Below the pieces are notes generated by a model. The model was not told the origin of the DNA. It saw only the letters and a program-made list of their open reading frames with translations, and ran no database searches. Made by a program: the position numbers and the translations under genes. A stretch of DNA of 64,000 nt from Eleusine coracana subsp. coracana (taxonomy: Eukaryota; Streptophyta; Magnoliopsida; Poales; Poaceae). Location of the stretch: contig CM064421.1 of NCBI GenBank assembly GCA_032690845.1, positions 39,546,963-39,610,962 of the forward strand, in the 5' to 3' direction. Shown piece by piece: positions 45,457 through 57,757 of this stretch (position 1 is its first letter; each line of letters opens with the position of its first letter).

Positions 45457-48400
45457 ATGAGCAGCACGCTCGACGTTGAGATTCCGGTAAGAATCATAGT
45501 ATCGTTTTCAGTTTGATTGTTTGCAGTGACGGAGCTTGATTGTTTGCAGTGACGGAGCTCAGCATCAGTTTGATGGCTTTTTTGCTCTTTTTCTTTTGTA
45601 ATATGACCCGATGGTGCTCCCCCTAGTCATTAGTAAAAACGAAAAATCATCTAATCTGTAAAATCCCCAGTTAAAACTTCAATCCTTCACATAGCTGATT
45701 AGTAATTTACCTAAGATATGAAGGGAAAACACTGAATATTTGGCTGCTTCGTTGCTTCCAATCAGACCTGTGACATCCTCTTGGCCATCTGAGTCGCACG
45801 ATCTAAATCTTGAGTAGATCTTGGCATTGGAGACTTGGAGCAGTTCACTGTTGGTGATCGAAGAATGGAGGGAAACATGGAGGAATGGCTGAAGCAATCA
45901 GTACTGGAAGCAATGAAGCAGGCAGGTGCATCGAGTGCTGGCCGCATTGATGCCTCCGTGCGCCGGTTGGTTATAGCTCTGCAGGCTGCTTCACGTTGTT
46001 GCCTTAGAATGGGCTGAATCCAAGCAATTAGAGGCCCAATGCTGGACAGAATAAGACAGGCGGGCCGGCTCTTGGAGGCCCATTGCTTGGCAGGGGCCAG
46101 CCATTAGAGAAGAGAGCAAATTACACTACGTATTTAGGTGATCTTTGAAAAAAAAATTGAACCCAGGGGGCGCCACAGCCCATGTTGGCCATAACCAACC
46201 TCCGTCACTGATCGTTTGGTAGGTTTTAAAACCAGCAGTCAAGTTATTGAACTTGTTTTGCAGGGAGAGGGCAAATTCCCTACCATGGTTGAATGGAAGC
46301 ATAGTGCAGCCTCAGTGCAAGTTTGGGGAGATTGGGATGGTGTTTTTAGGCCATTAAACTGCACTGGCCAGACGCACTGGATTCTACTCTACCTTCCACC
46401 TGGAAAGTACCATGTACATTTCTACGTTGATGGACAGTACATGGTGACCCCGAATATGTTCCATGAATACATTGATGAAAATTTCCCGGTCAACGTATTG
46501 TATGTTCATGTAAGTTTCGTTAGAAGTCTGATTTGGAAGATACTTTTAGGTATATCTATTGATGTATCCCGTTGAATCCTTTTGCAGCTACCTGAGTCTA
46601 CTATTGCTGTTTCCCATCCCCAGCTGGAAGCGTATGATGTGGGAACCCATCTCGCAAAGGTTCTTGTTCCAGTTACATTTCATTGCGTAGTTGGAGCAGA
46701 TGAAGTCATTTATATTGAGGGCTCTTGGGATTCCTGGAAAAAAAGGTAACTTCTAAACAGTATGTTCTGATTTTGTTACTTATGCAACTATGAAGGGTGT
46801 TCCATTCAACTATGTTCTGATTTTGTTACTTATGAATATTATGCTTTTTTAGGCTGCCAATGATGCATAGTAATGGTGCTCATTACTTACTTTTAAGTTT
46901 ATCTCCGGGAAAATACCCGTTCAAATATATCGTGAAGGGTGAACGGAAGGTAAACAAGGATCTTCCCCTTGGGGCTGGCATATACGAAGGAAATAATATA
47001 CTGGATGTTAAGGTAAGTTATAGGATTGCTGCCAAACCCATCTTATGTACTGCAGAATGTTAACTTATTTACTTCGCTGTCCTCAAAGTAGAATGTTTGT
47101 GTATGCTGTTACATGTTTTTTTTTTCACTTGAGTTGTCCTATGTCTTCTTCACTTGACTATTGCTTTTTGTTAAATGCACGTTTATTTTCATTTTCAGCC
47201 TGATCATATCACTGCCATGCCCCAGGGCATATCTTGTATGGTACTGAATGAATTCCTAAACGTGGACTCAAATCAAATTACAGAATCATTTAAATTTAAT
47301 GTTGGTACTCTTTTTGGAGATATTGGGTCTGAAGTTGAGATATTTCCTTGCACCAACCTTGGTTATATGTTAACCAATGGCTTTTCAAGTTATGCTAAGG
47401 GAAGGCACTTTAAACAGAAGTCTTGGGCAGGCACTTTCCAGCCAAGTGATATGCTTGTGATTGATGACAAATACTGTATTATAAATAAAGAGGCTAGATA
47501 TCCACTGACAAGGGTTAATCTGTTGCTTGATAATTTCCAGATGAGAAGGAATTTGCTAGAGAAGTTTGGAAGGAATGGAAAGTACCCTCCTCACTTCTTG
47601 AACTACTTCTCACATCTTGAGAAAGTACCAATAGATTTTGATACAAATATAGTTGCTAGAAATGAGTACATGGACTGCTCAAGGAAGCCAGCTGCATTGG
47701 CTACGTCTTCGCAAAAAATGCATTTATTAATCAATGTTGCTCAGTACTTCAAACAGTTGTCTGAACATGACAAGAGTTTGGCTGCCCTTCTCTTTGGCTG
47801 TTTATTGCCTGATCATCCTGAGTGGCAGAAAACTGTGCGCTTAGATGCACTCATGGAAGCCGTCTTCATGGATAGAAGGAAAGAGAAAGTAAAGGATGGT
47901 GTAATTCAAAACCAGGTTTCAAACACTGGTCTGGAATTGTCATACTTTTTAAGAGTATTTTTTGTTCATGTCACAGAGTATACACTGGTATGTACTTTCT
48001 GACTCCTGTTCTTTCCAGGGCTCCAAATATGTCTTGTAGCAACATTGTTGGCTCTCATAGGGTGCTTCTGAATTTGCAAGACACCAAATAGGACAAATTT
48101 AAGCATTTTTGCATGATTAGTTGTAGAATATCATGGTTCTAAATTAGAGAAGTATAATTTAACACTTATCTTTCATGTTCTAATTCTACCTCAACTTAAT
48201 TTTTTTCAGAAAGATCCTTTAGAACCTTTCAAGCTTCCTTATGGTGGAGATGGCAAGCGCCCCATCAGAAGAAGGGCTGACCAGATTAAGGTAAATATGC
48301 ACCTAACATTTTATTGAGAAATTCTATTTTTTCTCACTTCAATAAGCTTCAACAGGGTCTGGGACTGTACCATTACCCCCTGTACCACTGGTTCTGACTT

Positions 48401-49298
48401 TTTATTTTTAATTTTAGGACTCAGACATCTCATGTGGAGTCCGACTTGATTACTTGCCATTACTTTGAAAACTGTGTGGCAGAATTAGTTTTACTTGTAA
48501 GAAAATTCAAGAATAGTCATCCACTGTAAGTACCTCATGTACTATATATCCATATAAATCTATCAATTTAATATTGTGCATTTTCAAGATGCTTTTTTTT
48601 GCACCAATTGTAGACTGCAAGCTGCTTGGGAGTCATACACCGACGCTGGCCCGCCTCTTCTCTGAATTAAATGTAAGAAGTTTGTTTAAAATGTTTTGTT
48701 TTATGGAGACCCTCATTTTTTTTTGTTTCAATGCTATCCATTTGTAGTTTTTGTTTTAACTATATATGGATGTATAGACGATTATGTCTAGGCAGACATT
48801 GAAGAGACATGTTAGGGGGGGGGGGGGGGGGGGTAATGGTACAAGGGGGGCTGTACCATTACCCCCTGTACCATCTAGTTTGTTGAACAACTTCTATTGT
48901 TATATATGCTCATTTGAGTTATTATAGCTCACTACGAAATTGTTCTTTTGCTTATTTAACATTCCACTTGACCATCCATGTGTGAATACTTGAACTGTAA
49001 CAATTCAGTTAGTGCTTTCGAGTCATGTTGAAATGCTTGCATAACTGGCTTATGACTTTAAAAGGCAGACTCTCAGAGTATACAACTCATGTTAATTGGT
49101 CTTGTTTTAGATTCATGTCCCTGTTCATGTCTATGCAATTTGGTGAATATTTGTTTTTATTTTCGTGAAGGAAGTTTAAATTATCTGACTCTCATGATCT
49201 TGGTATTGCAGGCTTCCACCTGCTTGTCTGACAACACCAAGTCAAATGTCAGAAAGAAGAGATCTGCTGGAAGAAGTGGAGGTGGACGTTTGAAGTGA
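45457..49298 (+). CDS. Protein with tandem AMPK-beta-type CBM domains, nine exons
   Basis: Exons, by eye: 45457-45486, 46264-46509, 46588-46745, 46853-47012, 47199-47987, 48210-48290, 48425-48496, 48622-48672 and 49212-49298, giving about 557 residues. Frames join at every junction. Exon 2 holds a first carbohydrate-binding fold (VQVWGDWDGVFRPLN, LPPGKYHVHFYVDGQY). Exons 3-4 hold a second (IYIEGSWDSWKKRLPM, SLSPGKYPFKYIVKGE). Both match the AMPK1_CBM/CBM48 pattern used for starch or glycogen contact in SnRK1 beta subunits and starch-targeting proteins. The remainder (from PDHITAMPQG in exon 5) is helical, ends in a basic tail KKRSAGRSGGGRLK, and I do not recognise it. Splicing is ambiguous twice: exon 5 may end at 47915, and exon 7 may continue to a GTAAGT donor at 48526, which breaks the downstream frame. 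Glucan binding is inferred; no catalytic domain is visible. Confidence 0.72.
45522..45567 (+). repeat. 23-bp tandem duplication in intron 1
   Basis: gattgtttgcagtgacggag(ct)t and its near-identical copy are adjacent in the first intron of the CBM gene. Confidence 0.75.
48815..48866. repeat. Poly-G tract and foldback in an intron
   Basis: Nineteen G (48815-48833) run into GGGGGTAATGGTACA (48829-48843), whose exact reverse complement lies at 48852-48866. The right arm plus flank (ctgtaccattaccccctgta) also occurs alone at about 48365-48384 in an earlier intron of the same gene, suggesting a short mobile foldback sequence. Confidence 0.8.
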
Positions 49299-49759
49299 TG
49301 GTCGATTTGCTGACAGCTAACTACTATTGTGTTCTGGACGTGCTCTCCACAAGAATGTCAGCAACCAGACATCTGAGGGAAGATGCAGTGTAAAGAATGT
49401 CAGCAACTGATTATCGTTTTGCTTCATTGTGTTGATGACACAGACATTACTTCTTAATTAGTGTTCTAATGGTTACTTTTCAGTAGGGACAGGGGGGTGA
49501 TGGTAGATACTGTTTTTGGAACAATAGCATTCTCATTTAAAATGTTCCCCTCGTAGGGTGTGTGCTGTCCCTAAAATGATTTTTTCGTCTGCCTCCAAAT
49601 TGTGATGCCGTAAGAGGCAAATTTCTAAAAAACATGGAAAATAGTTGGAAGGTTCAAGAAACACTAAAATGCCCTCGTATATTTATAGTGTCCCATGTTC
49701 CCATCCCATCTCCGCTCTAATCCTACCTGACGGTGGTTCGATTGGTTACAGCGGTGTGG

Positions 49760-50840
49760 CTACGGGTATAGCTGGGGAAGGCCAGCAGGCTCCTGTGTGA
49801 CGCCGGTGCATGCAGTGCGTGAAGGAGCCGGAGAAACCTCTGCGGTGGCGGCATCATCAGCGCCACCGACCGGCGCCCCGGCTGCCAAAGAGGCCCCTGG
49901 CGGAGAAGAGCAAGAGCCCCGCGCCGGTGAAGGGGTTCCGTTCTCAAGGTCGAGCTCAAGACGGACCATCACTACGCCTTTTAAGGTACTTATATATCGA
50001 TCGTGTTCTGGGACGACCAGAGCCACCAGATGGACTGGGTCAGCAAGCTCAGCCTGCCCAAGCTCAAGGAGGCCGTCGCCAGGCGCCTCAAGAACGTCGT
50101 GTCCCGCTACGCCGGCAAGCTCATCCACTGGGACGTAGTCAACGAGAACCTCCACTTCAGCTTCTTCGAGGACAAGTTCGGTAAGGAGCCTTCGGGGAGA
50201 TCTTCAAAGATGTTGCAAGATTGATAAGCCCATCCTCTTCATGAACGAGTACAACTCCATTGAGCAGCACTGTGACCCAGCGCCGCTGCGCTGCCGACCA
50301 AGTACATCGCCAAGCTGAAGCAGATCCAGTCCGTCGCCGGCAAGCACATCAAGTACGGCATTTGATTGGAGAGAGATTTCGACAAGCCCAACATCCCGTA
50401 TTCTCAAACATGAGGGGATCCTTGGACACGCTTGCGGCGGCGAAAGTGCCAGTCTGGCTCACCGAAGTGGACGTGACCAAGGGGCCAAAGCAGGTGGAGT
50501 TCCTGGAGGAGGTGATGAGGGAAGGGTTTGCGCACTCGGGCATGAAGGAGGGCATCGTGCTGTGGGCGGCCTGGCACGCCGAGGGCTGCTACGTGATGTG
50601 CCTGACGGACAACAAATTGAAGAACCTCCCGACTGGTGATGTTGTGGACAGGCTCCTGGAGGAATGAGAAAGGTGCCTGATGTAGGCCAAGACAGACGAC
50701 AAGGGCGTGTTCGAGGCCGAGCTCTTCCACGGTGAGTACAACATCACGGTGAAGCACAAATTGCTCAAGGAGCCCATCGTGTAGACCCGGACTCACGTAG
50801 CAGCCCTCGGAGGCCAAGATAAAAGCGTGACCTTGTTGAC
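49760..50840 (+). pseudogene. GH10 endo-1,4-beta-xylanase pseudogene
   Basis: Remnant of a plant xylanase on the plus strand. Recognisable pieces are FWDDQSHQMDWVSKLSLPKL, VVSRYAGKLIHWDVVNENLH (with the acid/base Glu region), ILFMNEYNSIEQ in a different frame, LDTLAAAKVPVWLTEVDVTK (with the nucleophile Glu), GIVLWAAWHAEGCYVMCLTD and GDVVDRLLEE. Frameshifts at about 50185-50400 and stops at about 50665, 50683 and 50781 break it, and the N-terminal part before about 50000 is barely recognisable. Related to, but clearly diverged from, the intact gene at 57758-60626, which lies on the other strand. Both catalytic residues survive in the fragments, so inactivation came from indels and stops. Confidence 0.9.
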
Positions 50841-51353
50841 CTTAGCATATGTCGCTGTTCTGGTATAATTAGGCTAACTGAATTTGATTGTTGCAAGAGT
50901 TAGAAGAGAGCAGGCAGGGCCAGTGAGTTTGAATGGTCCGTCTTGTCATTGCTAATCTGCAGTCGCTACCTTATGATAGTGATGGGACTTGCATCTACCT
51001 GTCAAGGAGATGGTGTGTTCAAGCTATTTGTGGAATTTATTTGAAAATCTCTTCTGTAAATTATAATAGACCATTACTTCAAAATTATGCATCCAAATCA
51101 ACCTTACAACTAGACAATAACAGTTTGAACTCTTCGGTGGAAAAAAAATAAGAGACGTACCACTGTGCAGTGGTAAAAAATTCCTTTCGTATTGCAGGTC
51201 TAGCACATACAAAAGTGCATAGAATCCACTCGAGTGTCATTTTGTGCTTCAAAATTGTGCCAATTGACAAGGTGATGCAGAGTATGCACAAAGGAAAGCA
51301 CACAAAAGATTGCATTTCAAAATAAGGTGAAGTACTCATACATTGACTAGAAT

Positions 51354-54300
51354 TCATATGTCCAAATCATCATCTGGGTCTTCATCTGAGTCAGGTTGCT
51401 CGTCATCTGAATCACGAATGTAATGTATTTCACCCTTTGAAGTTCCAGATTTGGTACTTTTAATTTCATCCACAAGGCTCAGTGTGGATAAATTGGGATC
51501 TTGTTGAAGCTCAGGCAGGGATCGGCGGCCATCATATATGCGAATAGGCTCCCCTTTTCCTGAGATATATGTGGAAATGTTTATTTTCAGATGCACCATC
51601 AGTTCACCTCCCATAGTCAGAAATGCAACAGCTGGTACTTTCAATTAACGCTACATGGAAAGTAACTTGAAAGTCATAAATTACCTTGATGTTCAAAAGG
51701 AAGAACAACATTTGCTCTGTCACTGCGCTCCTTTTCTGATAGCTCAAGATTGAAGTGAACCTGTTGAACCAAAGTTCAAAACAAACATTTGTACAGCAGG
51801 TCAAAACAAGGACTAATGCGTTAGTATTAAAAAAAACTTTAAAACAAATTTAACGTATAAGTGGTACAGAACAGTATTTAATTGTGGCACAGTTTTTTTC
51901 TCAAAAAAATAAATAAATTTGTGGCACAGTTTTAGGAACTAACCTTAGGCAATAGACTCTGGCTCACTTCAGTATTTATAGATGGAGCAGAAATAAATTT
52001 GACATCATTTCCCTCAACATGTATTTCCTCATACTGCAAAGGCAGGGGTTGTACCAAACAATCAACCACAATTTAAGGCATGAAATTCAAAACTTAACAT
52101 AGAAGTGAATTGGAGCCTTACAAAGTGCTTCACACGTCCATTTCTTCGCTTGAGACGGAAAATAAACTTTGCTTTTGTATAATTTTGCTCAAGGAAAGAC
52201 ATGGTTCCAGAACTTTCTCCACATGCAGGATCCACAAGTGCTGGCTCCACACAAACAACCATGGTAGAAAGGCATTCAAATGCTTGGGGCACCTTAGGTT
52301 CATGGAGGTCTGAATGCACTAACCAAAAGATCGATGATACTTGATCTGCAATATAAGGACAACTTTAATTAAGTTACTTTACTGTTAACTTGATGTCATT
52401 TAGGCTTTCATTAAAAATGCAAACTATGTAAAATGCTATGAACATTAAAAGACAGATTATTCACATCCCTAGACCACTACTTTGCCTCTGGAAACTCTGT
52501 TTCAGCAACACATGAAGGTTACACTATCGTACACAAGAAAGAACAAATGAAAAAAAGAATACCATGGCTTCGAAGATTACTAAGAAGGCCAGAAATTGAT
52601 GGCACTGATGCATGCCTTAACATGGAACTAATCTGAAATAACACAAATGATGTCCGGTGTTAAGCATCAAACGGAAGTAAACATATTATACAAGTGTGAT
52701 GAACTTTCAATTTTCAATATGGCTTATACAAAGTAATCAAACAAGGCTTTGTTTCAAAAGGTAAACAAAGGCAACTAAAATGAATAGAGTAATACTTATA
52801 AATAATTCTATATACAGCTCCAGTGGTTCTGAGATAATGCTTCAGTTGATAGCTTCAACTATAGCAACTAAAATCTACTTAAAATAACTGAAATCCAATA
52901 ATTAAACCCCTGAAGACTATGTGTTTTGTTTTATTTATTTTTTCTAGAGCTTCCAGAAGTGGCAACCTAATTTTCAGTCACCAGGCCGAGACAGTTCCAC
53001 AGTTAATTAAATATGGATGATAGAAACTATCTTCAAAAGAATAACAATAATCTCTAAGCTCAGAGTGTTTGTGTTTTACCCACAAAAAGGAGTTCAGGGA
53101 AAAGCACTCAGTTCTTACCGAGTCAACAGCAACAGAAAAATACGGTTTGCCTTCTCCTTGAAACCCTGATCTCCATAGCATAAAAAAGCAGGCTTAGGCA
53201 TAGTAAGCAAAGGATCACTAAAAAGTAAAAAAAAAAATGTGCACAGTACCTCCTCCGAGTTCAGTAATGGAGTTCATTAGCATTTTAACATCCTTCACGT
53301 TTCTGAAAACTGTAACATTCTCTTTGTTTGTTGATAACTTTTTTCTATTCCTCTCTTGATGCGGCTGATTTTGAATCTTATGCTTCCATCCAAGGGGATC
53401 CGAATAGCAATCTAAGATCCGAACACTGTTGAATGCGTGTAAACAATCTTATTCACATGTATTTTACCAATAATAATATACTTTAATCTAACAGACTCTG
53501 TGACAATAAAGCGAATCACAAGCTTGAATATTTATGAACAGTTGCAATGGCAGGCCAAACTGCAAATTACTCAATCATCTTTGCATAGAAAAGAAGATTA
53601 TTATATAAATATCAATGAGCCATGCCACAGTTACATTTGGTATTTTCCCCTACCAAAAGAATCTCAAATCTTACTTTGCACAGACTGAGATACCAATTGT
53701 TCAAGTTGTGCTGTGGCAATCGAGACAGGTAGAAAACAAAAAAGATGGTGAGATTTTTGAAGTATCAATAAATATATCATATCTGCGTAAGCTCTCTGTC
53801 CACAAAGTTAATGGATATAAGCATCAACCTATCTACACTGATAGAAAGGAGGTTCTGAATTTACAATCCATCTGAGATTTATTAAAGAGACACTCTTGCT
53901 CAAGAAAAAAGTTCTAGTAAAAAAATTGCTGAATAAGGTATTCAAATCAGAGAGGGATTGCACAGCCATGACCATGTCCATGTGTGAGAAACATTCCCGT
54001 GTCTGTAAAATATTTGCTGACTCTACCGTGTCCAATTAGCACATTTAATTTGTAGAAATGGTTCTGTGAGATCATACCATCGGTCCAGAGCATTTGAGTC
54101 AAGGCCCCGACGGCGTATGAAATTCAGGTACACCTCCGGGTTGTGATCAAACGCCACAATCACCACCCCCCTGCACAACCAAAGGTTCATAATCAAACCA
54201 ATTCACATCGCCAGCCGAATGAATTTTTAGACAACCCTGAAGCACAGTATGGAGAAGAACCTAGGAATACCTGGCCTGCGCCTTCCCTGAGGCCACCTGA

Positions 54301-54440
54301 GAGGCGAGCGCGGCCGCGACGTGGAGCATCGCGCCCGCGGCGAGCGGGCAACACTGCAAGGAGCCCTCCATAGCCAGCGCCGGCGCGTGCTCGCCGTCGA
54401 GGCGCCCGTCACGGAGGCACCTCACGGCCGCCTCCGCCAT
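51354..54440 (-). CDS. ELP5: Elongator complex protein 5
   Basis: Nine exons on the minus strand: 54440-54271, 54170-54078, 53425-53250, 53165-53119, 52632-52563, 52345-52122, 52033-51944, 51760-51685 and 51559-51354. All introns are GT-AG and all phases join; 383 residues. The protein matches plant ELP5: GSLQCCPLAAGAMLHVAAAL, VVIVAFDHNPEVYLNFIRRR, CVRILDCYSDPLGWKHKI, FRNVKDVKMLMNSITELGGG, GKPYFSVAVDSISSMLRHAS, and a strongly acidic C-terminal tail (DSDDEQPDSDEDPDDDLDI). ELP5 has a RecA-like fold without catalytic motifs. With ELP4 and ELP6 it forms the ring that supports Elongator in making cm5-type modifications at tRNA wobble uridine 34. First ATG in frame is 54440. It shares a 267-bp upstream region with the divergent YrdC gene. 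Confidence 0.92.
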
Positions 54441-54707
54441 CTCCGCTCCTGTCGCCGCCGGCTGCACTCCAGAGCTTAAACCCTAGCTCGCGGAAGGGTG
54501 TCCGAAGCGACTCGCCAAACTCCCGGAAGCCTGGAGAAGCGAGGGCCCACTTGTCAGCTAAACACTGCACATCTCACCCGTGTCGGATAATAGTCAAGGC
54601 GAACTCGTTTGACCCTCCTCGAGAGCTCACCTCCTGTTCCTCAGCTGTTTGCCTCCGGGCTTCTTCCCGGTCGCCGGCGCGGGGAAGAAGAGGAGGGGAG
54701 AAGAGAG
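54441..54707. promoter_or_regulatory. Putative bidirectional promoter, ELP5 / YrdC
   Basis: 267 bp between the two divergent start codons. GC-rich, with no TATA box near either start, as is common for housekeeping genes with shared promoters. Both 5' UTRs must lie here. Confidence 0.7.
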
Positions 54708-56933
54708 ATGAAGGCGTGCGCGAAGGCTGCGGGGGAGAGGCTCCCCTTGGTTCGTCCTCCCACTGGGCGGCCGCTGACTCGGAGGTATTGATGCGCTCCA
54801 ATTCGTCTCTGCTTGAACCCCAATTGATGTGTTCCTTTTTTGGTTCTCTTTCGTATGCTTAACGATTCAGTTAGTCCATGTATGGAAGCCCCTGTTTTCC
54901 ATATAACCAGATTTATCATGCGTTGAGTCATTATGAGCTGGTCTGCTACCTCATCGATTTTTTTTTTTTTGATAATGACCTGACCTCATCAACATCAATT
55001 AACTAGTTTACTGTGTTTCTATACTCAAATTCCTCTTAATATAATGACACACCGTTCTCCTATGCATTCCGTTAAAAAAAAAAACTAGTTACTACGTTTT
55101 CCTGCTCATTATTTTTTTTTGTCCTGTAATGTCAGTAGAAAATGCAAATTAGCATGAAAATTTGCACTGCCCTTGTTCTTATCACTGAATCTGGACAATA
55201 GTATTGTTCGCCAGTAGTATTTTTTGCTGATTGTGTCATCGACTTGGTACCAACTTTATATTGCTATTATCAACTGCATCTGTGAAGTATTGTGTGATAG
55301 TTGCTTTAATCATAAGAAAATTAAGGTCGTCTGTACTATTCTATTGGTTTGATAAAAGAATCACACTGTTGGATTGTACGGAAAAAACTGAGGCGTAGAA
55401 AACTTCATCCTAGGCTCTCAAAATTTACAGTTGTGCATCTTACTTATGGTCCTTTTAATATTACTAAGCATTATGGACACTTCATTCGATTACTGCATGA
55501 GTTACTGACATAATTGTTTTCTTCAGCTTTGTCAAGTTAAGCAGATTATCTTCTCAACATGAGTCAAGGTCTGTAGCGTCATGCTCAGTTAGGCTTTCAG
55601 AAAACATTACACACAGAGTAGGCGCCAGTGCAGAAAACATTTTTCCAGCAACAAATGACCATGTAGTGAAAGCAACCGATGCAATCAGCAGAGGGCAAGT
55701 GATCGCAGTGCCAACTGACACAATATATGGGTTTGCTTGTGATGCCTGGTTAGTATTTTCTCACACCCCTGCTGTGTTAAAAACATTATTGTGTTGGTTG
55801 CTTTCTTTGTTCAGCTGAGTTCATGTTGATTCCAAATCGGCATGCACTGCAATGATGCAATTAGATTCTGTAGCCCAGTAGATCTGAAAGTGCTTTCATA
55901 GTACTTCAGGATCAAGTTATGAGAAATCAAAAACATTTCAGAGATCTTCCATTAGTTACTCTTGAGTATTGATTCTTGCTTTTATCTATAGTTAAAACTG
56001 TTTTCACCCTTTCAAGATAATAATTTCATTAGGAGGTTCTTTCACTGCATCTCCTTTCCAGTAAGAAAAATCATGTGTCTCTTTTATAAGAGGATCCACA
56101 TTGAACAAACAGTTTATAATCATCCTGCTCCGGAACTAACTTTTCACTGCATTTCTACTTTCTTTATTAATTCATTGTCCACTCAAAGAGATGCTCTTCA
56201 TGACAGCTCTGCAGGAGCAGTTAATCGCATCTATGAGATCAAAGGACGCATAGAAACACGCCCTCTGGCAATCTGTGTTGCCGACGTCTCAGACATATCA
56301 CGTTTTGCTTTAGTGGATCACTTGCCACATAGCTTACTTGACAGTCTACTTCCGGGTCCTGTCACTGTTGTTCTAAAACGAGGTGCAAATACCACACCTT
56401 TTTAGAGTTTTATCTACATCTTTCTTGAAAGCATCATGGTTACTGAACTTACTCTTTACCTATTTTCATTTAGGTGAAAACAGCATATTAGAGAGATCAC
56501 TTAATCCTGGATTGGATAGCATTGGAGTCCGTGTGCCAGATTTGGATTTCATACGATCCATTGCCCGTGGTGCTCGTAGTGCGCTTGCACTTACCAGTGC
56601 CAACCTAAGCGGACAGCCCAGTAGTGTCAGTGTAAAAGATTTCCAGGATTTATGGCCGCATTGTTCATATGTCTTTGATTGTGGAATACTTCCTTCTGGA
56701 CGTGCTGGTTCAACAATTGTTGACCTTATAACACCAGGAGTCTACAAGATATTGAGAGATGGAAGGTAAGCTATAGCAGCAATACTAATGCATGAAAATC
56801 TATCTTAACTAAAAAGCCCATCCTGAAGATGATTTTTATGTGAAAACTTTGACACCAAATATGCATTTGCAGTTCAAGGGAGGAAACAACAGCCGTGCTT
56901 GGCAAGTTTGGTTTTGTTGAAGCTTCATTATAA
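54708..56933 (+). CDS. YrdC/Sua5-type threonylcarbamoyl-AMP synthase
   Basis: Five exons, 54708-54784, 55527-55748, 56207-56382, 56474-56765 and 56873-56933; phases join throughout, giving 275 residues. The family makes threonylcarbamoyl-AMP from threonine, bicarbonate and ATP, the first step of t6A37 formation in ANN-decoding tRNAs. Visible motifs are GQVIAVPTDTIYGFACDA, NRIYEIKGR then RPLAICVAD, LLPGPVTVVLKR, NPGLDSIGVRVPD and the nucleotide-site stretch LALTSANLSGQPS, followed by PSGRAGSTIVDL. The roughly 70-residue N terminus is rich in Arg and Ser and poor in acids, fitting an organelle transit peptide. It lacks the extra C-terminal Sua5 domain, so it is the short YrdC form. Its start codon is 267 bp from that of ELP5 on the other strand. 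Confidence 0.92.
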
Positions 56934-57757
56934 GCCCCGGTGCTCAACAAAGTTAGTAGGATCAAAGAGTCTCTTTCTTAACCATCTTGTTTTTTTGTTT
57001 CATATGATGATGTCTCAGAGTATATTTCCTCAAAGAAAAGATGTCTAAGAGAATAGGGTGTTGTTTGTTTGTTCCTCTTTGAACTTATTGTGCTGATGTA
57101 ATTTTAAATAGAACAGTATAAACTGACATTATGTAAGTCGGCGCGACATGGATTTGTTTTGCTTTTGCTGCAAATGATACTACTTTGGATGTGCTGTGCA
57201 CACGACTGAACCGCTGTTAAGAAATACGACAGCATCTTGTTTGTCTCTGTTTCACTTTCACCCGTGGCTTTGCCTGATAGCGTCTAAATGACATGACATG
57301 CATCTTAGCATGGCATCTATCTTTGCTTACTAGACTTGCTAAAAATATAATAGAAGACAGATTCATGAGTGAATATGATATCATCTGAAGGAAACGTTAT
57401 CTGGAGAAGATGATGGTTAGAAGAGGGAAAGGATTTTGCTTGTCAATTTATATTCCTTGTGAGAAAGATAAGCACCAAGTAGCCGCACGCAGGTAACTTT
57501 GCCCTGAAGCCAAAGGCAATGGATTATCCAGATAAATAGAGCATGGAATGGAATATTTCACTTTGGAATCTTGGGAGAGTAGTGGAGTAAAAATGGCCTT
57601 TTTCTTCCATTTGCCTACATGCCTTCCATTGCAATTTTCCAAGGTGAAAACTGATAGTACATGGACGGCTAACAATTCTGACACAACTTGTGAACTTTTT
57701 CATCACAACTAGAGTAGTAGCAATTGACGATTCATCACAGCTACTAGTCTATAGTGT
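56934..57757. other. Intergenic DNA between convergent YrdC and xylanase genes
   Basis: The 3' ends of the two convergent genes face each other here. AT-rich and without other coding signal. Confidence 0.6.
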
